Shown here: positions 55,963 through 64,000 of the stretch, one piece after another | Position numbering within the stretch: position 1 is the first letter of the stretch | How the letters are laid out: each line of letters begins with the position of its first letter | Origin: Ryuthela nishihirai | Lineage: Eukaryota > Arthropoda > Arachnida > Araneae > Heptathelidae | Reading direction: 5' to 3' | Assembly: GCA_038380435.1 (NCBI GenBank) | Contig: JAWZYU010000011.1 | Coordinates: forward strand, 73,901,501 to 73,965,500 | DNA length: 64,000 nucleotides | Made by a program: the position numbers and the translations under genes | The notes under the pieces: generated by a model | Databases searched by the model: none | The model's input: only the letters and a program-made list of their open reading frames with translations | Told to the model about the DNA's origin: nothing

Positions 55963-56832
55963 CTAAAAGAAATCAGTGACCAGTCGAAAGCGAGTTTGCT
56001 GCAGCTTCACATTGTGGTAATTACCAAGAAGAGAGGTAATGGAGTAGTCGGTGGTTCTGATAGCAAGAAGCTTCCAGAACAAAGCTTCTCTTTTGGCATT
56101 ATAGGGGAAGCAGTTGAGCAGAACATGGGATACAGTCTCAGGTATGCTGCAAGTGGCACAGTTTGGACTGTAAGCTCTGCCAAGAGTGTGAAGCATAGAC
56201 TGCTGTAGATGACACCAATTCAGAGAGGATGGAGGGTGTTCTCAGATCTGTGGAGATTATAGAGATTAGGAGCAGTGAGAGAAGGGTCAACCAGGTACCT
56301 GAATGAGGAACAGTTGCTGTCCTTCTGCCAATGGGAAAGACGATACTGGATCATCAGTTGTGAGACAGAGCTCTTGCAATCGCTGAGAGAGAGAGGGTAA
56401 TTAGTTACACACCTCTGACTCTCCAGTGCCTCCTTCGTGGTGCAATCAGTGAGCTCAATGCCAGGTATCCCTACTTGGGAGGGGATCCACTGGAAATGAA
56501 CCATGATTCCGACAGAAGTGACCTTGGAGCAAGTCTCCATGATCTTCTGGATGAGGAAGGGGTTGCAGCTCTTGCTGTCTCGCTTCTGGATAGCTTCCAA
56601 GGCTGACTTGGAGTCACAGAGGATGACAAAATTGCCTTTCTCGAGGCTGAGGATGAAGCTTCAAGGATAGCATGAACTTCTGTACGAGTGGAGGAAACGA
56701 AATGCGGGAGACACAAACCTCTAGCAATGCCCATATCAGGGATAACAAAGGCAGAGGCAGCATGTAGCCTCTTCCAGTCCACAGATCCATTAGTGTAGAC
56801 CTCAGTACATCTCTCATATCATGCAGTGACAT
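55963..56832 (-). pseudogene. I-type LINE RNase H and C-terminal Cys/His motif
   Basis: RNase H begins with 'YTNGSVDWKRLHAASAFVIP' near 56790, where the usual catalytic Asp of YTDGS is Asn. Then come 'SSTRTEVHAILEA' (Glu block), 'CDSKSALEAIQKRDSKSCNP' (Asp block) and 'HFQWIPSQVGIPGIELTD' (W.P.H.G..GNE block, changed). The C-terminal 'CATCSIPETVSHVLLNC' is a CCHC set as in other RNase H LINEs. RNase H removes the RNA from the hybrid after reverse transcription. Breaks near 56600 and 56215. Confidence 0.87.
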
Positions 56833-56878
56833 AGAAGGTGGACAGAAGTCTGACGGCCACTGGATCAGAGTCGCTCTT

Positions 56879-57400
56879 TCAACCTAGAGAAGGGACAGCT
56901 ATATTGATCATAAGATCACTGTTCCTCCAGGGTAGAAGGTCAGGGAAGAGTGTATTGCCAGCAGTGGAGCTGGCAGGAATGACTTGGTCATAGAAGTCAA
57001 TGGCAGACATAGTGATGGCAGAGTCTGGCCTGTCTTGCAATTTCCTGAGAAGCTTATGGTTCAAGTGGAGGGAATTGAGCCTCGAGAAATGACACGGTAT
57101 ATCTCTCTTCTGGTGCAGGTGGAAAGGCATGTCATCAGCCTCTGCAATGACAGGTGCATTTGGTGTGTTAGGGCAGAATCTGAGACATAGGTGCAGAGAT
57201 ATAGTGTGTACAGTGGCCAACTTACTCAGCAGTGAAGCAGAGGCATTGCTCAGAAGGTGACCGCTGCAGTTGACATGGGAGAGGATCAAGTGCCTGTACA
57301 AAACCAGGAGGGTCGTGCAGGAACTTCCCCAGTGGGTACCAGCAAGGAAAGACAGTACGTTTCTCTGCACTCTGGCAACTGTCTTAAGATGCTGGATGTG
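56879..57400 (-). pseudogene. I-type LINE region between RT and RNase H
   Basis: A good frame of 163 codons starts at 'MQRNVLSFLAGTHWGSSCTT' and contains 'LLVLYRHLILSHVNCSGHLL', the usual 'LL.LYRA.V.S...YG' thumb region. It connects the RT to RNase H and shows that the polyprotein order is normal. Confidence 0.82.
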
Positions 57401-57404
57401 AGGT

Positions 57405-58888
57405 CCCTAGGTCAGCCTGTTGTCCATGACCACACCATGGAATTTATGCTGTTTGATGACCTTGATGTGGTCTGGTCCAAACATGAGGCCAGGGAAGGTG
57501 GATGGAAGGCATCTCTTTGTGAAAATCATGGCCACAATCTTATTGATGGAAAGAGTGAGGATTAGGTTCTCAAAGAACTTGAAAACCGTGGCCACAGTTC
57601 ATTTCATCTTGAGATGAGCATAGGAGGGGTCCTGGCCATGGAACCAGATGTAGATGTCATCTGCGTAAGCAGAAATACCCACTCTATTCTAGAGTTGAGA
57701 GGGTTGGAGTCCGACAGCAAGATGTTCAGTAACATCAGGCTGAGGTACTCCATGATTGATAGTGTGGGCTTGTATGTGTATAATATGTATGAATGATAGT
57801 GTGGGCAACATCAGGCTTGAGGTACTCCATGATTGATAGTGTGGGAAGCACAATGAGCATGTTGCCCAGCTTCACATAAACTGTCCTGTTGGAGAGGTAT
57901 GCTGAGATCCAGTGGATGATATTGCCTCTGAGACCGAGATTGTGGAGCCTGCAGAAAATATCTGAGTGGGACAGGGAGTCGAATGCCTTCTCAATGTTGA
58001 AGAAGACAACCACTGATCAGCAGTGGAGGTGAAATCGATTAGATTATCAGACATGCACCTCCCTTTGCGGAAACCCGAGAGGCTGTGAGGAAAGAAGCCC
58101 TTGGACTCGAGATACCATTCTAGGTGTCCAAGGACCAATCTCTCTAAGATCTTGCAGAGACAAGATGATAAAGCAATGGGTCTGTAAGAGGACAGCTCAG
58201 TGACAGGTTTTCCCTGCTTCAAGATAGGCACAATGTGTCTTGCCTTCCAAAAATCAGGTACTGTGCAAGTGGCCCAGAAGTGATTGAAGGATTTAAGAAG
58301 CACAAGCAGAACCTCAAGTGACAGGTTAGTTAACTGAGTATAGCTGACACCATCAGGGCCTGGGGCTGACAAGTGCTTCAAAGCCCCAACTGCAGAGGCG
58401 AGTTCTTGCAAGGTGAAAGGATTGCTATACAAGGCTCAGTCCCAGAGCAGGGCATCCGAGCCATATCCTGATCAGTCACCAGTGGGGCAGGAAGGGAAGA
58501 GGTGAGGTGCTGCAAGAAAGCATTAGCAGAGGTGGCTAAATCCTCCACACAAGACAGGGCAAGCCTATGGAAAGGGAGGGCAGGCTGCCACTTCCCTGTC
58601 AGGTTCCTGATGTACTTCCTGACTTTCCCATAAAGTGTGAAGACATTGACTGGAGCAGAAGGATCATCATCTGATCTTATCATGTCAGTTCAGGTACCTT
58701 CTGATCACAGCATGTAACCTTCTAGCATGAAGAATGTCTAGAAATCTACCAGAGCAGCAGGCGCACCTTTCGGCTTGGCAGCGAATGGTGCAAAGCTGCT
58801 TATAGTGGATATCTGGAGGGAGAAGATGCCTGGGTGTTGAGATCGTAATACTGCAGGCATCAGAGGCAGCAGTGAGGGCCTCTGACAT
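57405..58888 (-). pseudogene. I-type LINE linker and reverse transcriptase
   Basis: The linker ('PDIHYKQLCTIRCQAERCAC', 'WQPALPFHRLALSCVEDLA') leads to RT: 'ALKHLSAPGPDGVSYTQLTN' (block 1), 'SSYRPIALSSCLCKILERLV' (block 2), 'LSGFRKGRCMSDNL' (block 3), 'NIEKAFDSLSH' (block 4 with catalytic Asp), 'GISAYADDIYIWF' near 57665 (block 5), and 'IKVIKQHKFHGVVMDNRLT' (block 7, usually KYLGV). The region between blocks 4 and 5 is disrupted by the 77-bp duplication at 57730-57845. Several frame breaks; catalytic residues are kept. Confidence 0.9.
57730..57845. repeat. 77-bp-spaced duplication inside the LINE RT
   Basis: 'gaggtactccatgattgata' with 'gtgtggg' occurs at about 57742 and 57819, each preceded by 'aacatcaggct'. 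A third 'atgatagtgtgggc' lies between. It disrupts the reverse transcriptase between the two catalytic blocks. Confidence 0.85.
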
Positions 58889-58953
58889 TGCACTGAGATC
58901 TGTAGCTTCGATGGCAGCGAGTCCTTCAGATGAGATCTGCTGAAAAGGCTGCG

Positions 58954-59685
58954 TCAGTAAGCTTCGGATGTTCTTCTTGGAGCTGCATGTCCCTTGGGAA
59001 GCAAGGAGATGTGCAGTGGGAAATGGTCACTGCCCCAGGTGACAGGGTCAACCGACCAGCTGAGGCTTTGATCAATGCTGGAAGAACAAAGGGTCAGATC
59101 AATGGAGCTGTAGGTACTCAGAGTTCTGTAGAACGTGGGTGAGTCATCGTTGGCGAAAAAGAGATTGCTGCAAGATGGCATTTTCGATATCCTCCCCTCG
59201 CTGATCTCTGATGTCTCCGCCCCAGGATGGACTGTGGGCATTAAGGTCCCACAGAGAATCCAGAGCTGAGGGCACTGCGATAGAATATCCTGTAAGGTGG
59301 ATACAGGAAAGGCAGTGGAAGGCTGGATGTAACAGGATATCAGGGTGATATCGTGGCTGTTCAGCCGGATGTGGCATGCTACGAATTCACTGTTCGTATC
59401 AGTGAAAGTGAGATCAATAGCATGATGTGTGACATTCTTGTGCACAAGAATCGCTGCATTGCAGGAGAGTGGATGACTCTTGCTCGTGTGCACAATATAG
59501 GGCTTGAAGACATAGTGATCAAGGAGGTTGGCCTCACAGAGAGCAAGGATGGGAACTGGCATGATGATGTAGTTCCAGTTATCAGCAGCCTTGCTCCTGA
59601 AGCTCTTGCAGTTCCACTCTAGGATCGAAGGGGAACTAGACTCTCCGGTGGCCATGTTCATAGTCAGGATGGAAAATAGAAACAA
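58954..59685 (-). pseudogene. I-type LINE AP endonuclease
   Basis: The open frame of 243 codons keeps 'SILEWNCKSFRSKAADNWNY' (N motif), 'ILALCEANL' (catalytic Glu), 'FVACHIRLNSHDITLISCYI', 'TFYRTLSTYSSIDLTLCSSS' (the S.IDLTLC motif) and 'WGSDHFPLHISLLP' (SDH motif). The expected GDFN/H block reads 'WILCGTLMP' with a frame problem near 59250. It is the longest continuous frame in the window. It would nick DNA for target-primed reverse transcription. Confidence 0.88.
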
Positions 59686-59700
59686 AGGAGAGGCAGATCA

Positions 59701-60148
59701 ACACAGAGTGGCTAGCAGTCCACAAAGTGCAATATGAGGCACCACAATGGTGTTAACTACATCAAATACTGTCTATAGTCAACTAACAGGCTTTTCTTTT
59801 GTGAAAAGTGACTATATCAGCTAATTAAAACATCATACAATTCTAATACGAAAGCTTGGACTTCGCTCATTATCTTCCATAAAATGAATGCAAAATACAT
59901 ATATGTAATATATGTATCTACATACTGTTATCTTCAGATCTCCAAATAAGATGTTTCCAAGAATGATATATTACTTTTAACTGGACAAATTTAAAAGCTT
60001 CAAATAAAGTATGTATATTCTTGAAAACCTAATATTCAAGCTTTTACTAAAATTTTTTTACTTGTATGCTTCATGTGACGTTACTATCTATAAATACTGG
60101 TTTTGGCAGATAGAATACACTAATGAGAGATAAAGTTCACCAAATACT
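59701..60148. other. No recognised feature
   Basis: AT-rich DNA between the LINE and the 60149 repeat. Confidence 0.5.
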
Positions 60149-61231
60149 CTAATTTAAGATAGAGTTAACTCTATAAACACTGTAGGTGCTGGACTAGTCA
60201 TGTTATCACGACAAACAATCAGCTCATTGACACTAATGTGGAAATTGATGGTCATAGAGCGGTACAGTGAAGTTTAGGTTAAATAGTCATAACAATAACC
60301 AGACCTGTGAAAATATCAGCTACCGAGAACAGCACAACCTGGAATTGTCCTCCTTGAACAACTGATGAAGCTACCACTGAAGAACGAAGGAACTGCAGGT
60401 ATGACTATTTAACCTAAACTTCACTGCACCACTCTATCTAAGACCATCAATTACCACATTAGTGTCAATGAGCCGATTGTTTATCACAATAACACGATCC
60501 TAGTCCAGCACTTAGTGTTTATAGAATTAACTTAATCTATCTTTAATTCAGCACACTGTGTTTTACCATTTATATTTACTCTGGAACTTATGCAACTTAT
60601 CTACAATCACTTCCGAATCATCCACTTTTCATGGCACCTCAGGGGCACACCTAGTCTGCACTTGACCTTGGTGACCCCATGCAGCCTACATGTGCATCCA
60701 CCGATTGGGCACATCACATCTCTATCTCATCCTGCTGCCAGGACAGTGCCTGCCTGATGATATGCTGAAGCAGACAGCATGAAACACATTGCAATGCCTG
60801 CTCACCAACATCTCGTATAGGCAACTGGCTCAGAGCACTAATAGGAGTGCGAAGTTTAGAATGACACCCAGTGACTCATACCACAGAGGCAGCAAAGTGC
60901 AACAACACCGCACTTAAGAACTCTAGCACCAAGTGAGAAAAAACAATACTGGACCAGTGAAAACATCAGCTACCTAGAACAGCACACAACCTGGAACTGC
61001 CCCTCTTTGAACAACTGACGAAGCTCCTCTAGAAGAATGAAGAAAATGCAGGTATGACTATTTAACCTAAACTTCACTGCACCAATCTACGACCATCAAT
61101 TACAACATTAGTGTCAATGAGCCAATTATTTACCACAATAACACAACTAATCCAGTACCTACAGTGTTTATTGAGTTAACTTAATATATCTTTAATTCAG
61201 CATATTGTGTTTTACCCTTTATATTTACCTC
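60149..61231. repeat. Element with long inverted and direct repeats
   Basis: Positions about 60149-60290 are the reverse complement of about 60399-60546 and again of about 61051-61193. In addition the block 60300-60586 (from 'gtgaaaatatcagctacc') recurs directly at 60956-61231. The 370 bases between the direct copies (60587-60955) are less AT-rich and unrecognised. This could be a foldback element, a tyrosine-recombinase or Penelope-type relic, or a small LTR-like (TRIM) element with an inverted fragment. No protein motif was seen. Confidence 0.7.
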
Positions 61232-61337
61232 TAAGCATCTGAATAAACCTTGGTGGCACTGTATTGGGAACTGCTGATCTGGATAATAAAAGGTAGTACA
61301 TTCTCAAGGAGTTTGAAAACCTCTCCTTTAAAAATAA

Positions 61338-61350
61338 GGGGGGGGGGGGG
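61338..61350. repeat. Run of 13 G
   Basis: An uninterrupted G run in otherwise AT-rich DNA. Such runs are prone to length error in both replication and sequencing. Confidence 0.9.
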
Positions 61351-62679
61351 TCACAAAGTTATTTTCTTTTACAAAGATCGCAAAGGTTTTTCTTTTTTTA
61401 AGGGGATTCAGCTGAAAGTGGGGTGCAAAGCTCTGAAGAACTATATTTAAAATAATTTAATCTTGTCACAAGAAAATAGCCCTCCACCTGATAATAGGAG
61501 CTTGCCTGTCCAGACCTGCCAACTCATATGGATAACTTAGAGAGTATTCTACCACCATTGAGAGACAGCCTTATTGTCCTTTCCTTCATTTGTCAGAATT
61601 TTTTTGTGCTGCATGTATACTATAGTCTGGAGCATTCTGTTGTGAGAATATTCTTTCCTTTTATCAATGATAAAGAAATGTGTGTCACAGACTGCTTCAT
61701 TAATAAAAGAGTGCCTTGAAAAATTTCATCAAAGACAAGAGGGATCATGACAGGAAATTTTTGAGAACTACTGCAACAGGGTATATAGTCCACATTTGCT
61801 CCAATGCTCAGCAATCAATCTTCTTTTTCCAACTCATAGAAGTACAGTGTCAGCCAGATGATCCAATTATTCATGTAAAAGCTGGATTCAAAACAATAAA
61901 TAATAGCTGCAAGAAAAACACATTAAAAAAAAGTTCTTTAATAAAACTAATTTTAAACAGATGTGTTACCAAATGACAAAAATATTTATTAATTAGTAAA
62001 GCATCATTATTATACATCCTTGTCTTCCACCCACGTACATTTTTATAAAACCTTCCATTACAATGTCATTGGGTAGAAAAGAATCAAATTATTTACTAGT
62101 TCAAATAAATTTACTTACCACTCACAAAGTATTCTCAAAATTTTTGTCTTATAGCTTGGCAAATCAGCTTCTAAAACACCAGCCAAACCTTCTAAATTAC
62201 TCTCCAATGATGATGTGCTCTGAAATAAGTAATGCAGCAACACAAACACATATTTAAATTAGTTTTAAACAGGAATTTTAAATTAATCAGTACACTTTAC
62301 TTTAGAGAATTTTACAAAACTAAAGTGAAAGAAAAAAATTTACAATAACCCTAAGTAATCTCACATTTTCAACATGTTATTTGAAAAAACATTTCAGAAC
62401 AATACTTTCACAGTGATTATAATAAAATAAATCAAAATTTAAAAAAAATCATCTACTAGTATCTTTGTTTATGTACCTAAATTTTTGTACAAAATTAATT
62501 CCTGTGATTTAACTTCTAGACCTTTGGCCATCTCCACACACAGCTGCAACAATCACTGCACTTTACATGTAGGTTTAATGGAAAATGGACAACCATATAA
62601 AAATTTTATTGTAATAATTTTTTCAAATCATAGTATAACCTGTTTTCAATCAATTTAATTCAACTGGTGTAATTGTTTC
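61351..62679. other. AT-rich DNA without recognised features
   Basis: Short frames without motifs (for example 61528-61719 and 61716-61976, plus strand). No element ends. Confidence 0.5.
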
Positions 62680-63400
62680 ATTAAGTGCAGGATGTGAAAC
62701 TCTGTACAGCCAATCAAAATGGTCTGTTTCTCAGATGTTAAAGTAGTTGTAATGAGTTCCTTGTTATCTCATGATGATTGACATGGAGATTTAGTGTTCA
62801 ATCTGAAGAGAATATTTGCCCACTGGCCTGGACTACAAAGGTGATGGTGCTCCATCACTTTAAACAAACTCTTCTGCTGAAGAGGGGCAAGGGGGTCACA
62901 AACCATTGGTCTTCATGGATACAAATCTTATAAATGCAGCCTCCTACAATTATAAGGTTTATATGAACACATGTCCTGAAAATATAATCCTTTGGGCTGA
63001 CAGTTCATGAGACAGTTGCCTAGTTGTCATTCCCCTACATCATCTTGGTGTTACAGACAAATAGCTATCACCCTGAGTAGTTGTGGTCATGGGACGATTC
63101 TGTCCAGGTCTACAACTAACCTCTCCTGGCTTCTTGAAATGTTTCTGAAGTCTTTAGAGGGCATTTTATGGTATATTTATGGCACTGGATCCCCTGATCT
63201 GGGATTGACCAACTTCTATCCTACTAATTGCTCTCCAATATACACAATTATCAATATGTTGTCTTTGTGTCATGGTGAAATCAAATAGCTACTCAGCTAG
63301 CACTATGCTGGCTATAATGCAAATGAGTGGTGACCATAGCCACACTATCTTTTATAGTAATTCCAATTTGCATACTCATGGTCATATCTGTTAAATGTGC
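62680..63400 (-). pseudogene. Tc1-like transposase relic
   Basis: On the minus strand, read through shifts, 'FKKPGEVSCRPGQNRPMTTT' near 63115 resembles the second DNA-binding helix region with the G-R-P hook changed to G-Q-N-R-P. 'MTTRQLSHELSA' follows, then 'DQWFVTPLPLFSRRV' and 'HHHLCSPGQWANILF' near 62830, where Tc1 enzymes have W....QW..VLFSDE. The Asp-Glu that should follow is lost. No clear ends. The plus-strand frame 63007-63288 is the shadow of this relic. Confidence 0.6.
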
Positions 63401-64000
63401 ACACATTTTCTTCTGCTTTGCAGAATTTACATGTGCACCACATTTCATGTTATTCCCTTATAATTTTTTGAGATACAATATTATCCCTTAATTTTGGTTA
63501 CCAGTTTAACTTGATTCATTGGCCATGTTTGAAAATAATCATCACTCTGAGCAACATAGCATTCGAAGTTGATATATAGATCCATTCAAAACCAATGATT
63601 CACAAGATTTATCTTAGGGCATGTTGTACATATGTTTGAGCAATTAAGCAATGCTTATTTCATATTTGCAGTTTTCTTTAACTCACAAATTAACTTAAAC
63701 TTTCAAAAAAAAAAAGAAAGTGAGAAAATTGTACTTTTCAAAAGAATAAAAATGACCATTTAATCCACAATTATTTTACCACTTGTGTTTTAATTTTTTT
63801 TAAAAATCAATAATTCTAAAAAGTCATTTTTTTTTTAGTTCAAAAGATATTTTTAACTTTAATATTTGTTTTAAAGTATCACAAAACTTACAGACAAACA
63901 TGCTTATATATCCCTACAATGGTAAATCATTGATTGAGTCGTCAGGCTTAGAAGCCTATCTTAGCTTTTGCATATTTGAAAATTCTTTGTAAAACTTTTG
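63401..64000. other. AT-rich DNA without recognised features
   Basis: A and T runs with no coding or element signal up to the end of the window. Confidence 0.5.

Larger units (their letters stand above)
55760..59700 (-). mobile_element. I-type LINE with endonuclease, RT, RNase H and zinc motif
   Basis: A 3.9-kb minus-strand element with GC clearly above its surroundings. Domain order from 59685 leftward: AP endonuclease, linker, reverse transcriptase, RNase H, Cys/His motif, then a 3' region ending near 55760 with 'gcataataatg'. No first open frame (gag-like) is present 5' of the endonuclease, so it is 5'-truncated. It is probably of the I/Nimb or Ingi-like group because of the RNase H; that is inference. 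Confidence 0.88.

Noticed and set aside
56984..57190. Several plus-strand frames across 56984-59622
   Set aside because: They are antisense to the I-type LINE, whose minus-strand frames carry the recognisable endonuclease, RT and RNase H motifs.
60340..60400. Hammerhead-ribozyme-like core (CTGATGA followed by GAA) in the 60149-61231 repeat
   Set aside because: The bases between CTGATGA and GAA do not form a stem II, and GAAGG replaces the conserved GAAA; the second copy reads CTGACGA.

Overview
This window is non-coding eukaryotic DNA built almost entirely from transposable elements. It is AT-rich, its coding traces lack bacterial operon structure or ribosome-binding sites, and nearly every recognisable reading frame is a broken transposase or reverse transcriptase. 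The element mix (Tc1/mariner, piggyBac-like, pogo/Tigger, P-like THAP, RTE-, Jockey- and I-type LINEs, three tRNA-derived SINE families) suits an arthropod. A chelicerate such as a spider or horseshoe crab is my best guess from recalled relatives of the DD41D transposase and of the 'MSVGDQDKTW' protein; the species is not established. No host gene, functional tRNA, rRNA or CRISPR array was recognised.

Layout. 1-6760: AT-rich DNA with a diverged ~270-bp tandem array, a 23-bp perfect hairpin, SINE1 copies, an RTE-type LINE tail and a snap-back element split by a SINE. 6764-17517: a partial LTR, a Tc1 element (8802-10866) holding an 876-bp insertion, then a 6.0-kb LTR retrotransposon (10941-16939, 4-bp target duplication ACAC) whose gag remnant is broken by two SINE families and a small palindrome. 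18268-26981: a mariner, an RTE LINE fragment and a Tc1 element (23418-26981) containing a 2.3-kb element with CACTRG ends and a 3-bp TAA duplication. 27115-33190: a minus-strand RTE LINE containing a P-like THAP element that itself contains a DD41D mariner. 33500-38700: small hairpins, a mariner relic, a Tc1 deletion derivative, a composite palindrome and a SINE. 38710-44450: a Jockey-type RT split by a TTAA-flanked piggyBac-like element, which carries a SINE and a pogo/Tigger element. 48242-50475: second copy of the CACTRG element, opposite orientation. 51085-54327: a 3.2-kb near-identical inverted repeat. 55760-59700: I-type LINE (endonuclease, RT, RNase H, zinc motif) on the minus strand. 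60149-61231: a repeat with both inverted and direct long repeats. 62680-63400: a Tc1 relic.

The elements do not form a pathway; they form layers of insertions into insertions, several datable by target-site duplications and by reading frames that become continuous when the insertion is disregarded. The most notable items are the CACTRG-ended element, whose two copies share the same coding lesions and so probably spread using an enzyme supplied in trans; the 3.2-kb young inverted repeat, which could make a long hairpin RNA; a miRNA-precursor-like hairpin at 33532-33596; and a SINE family with its tRNA-like promoter in the middle. Boundaries and family calls were made by eye without database searches.
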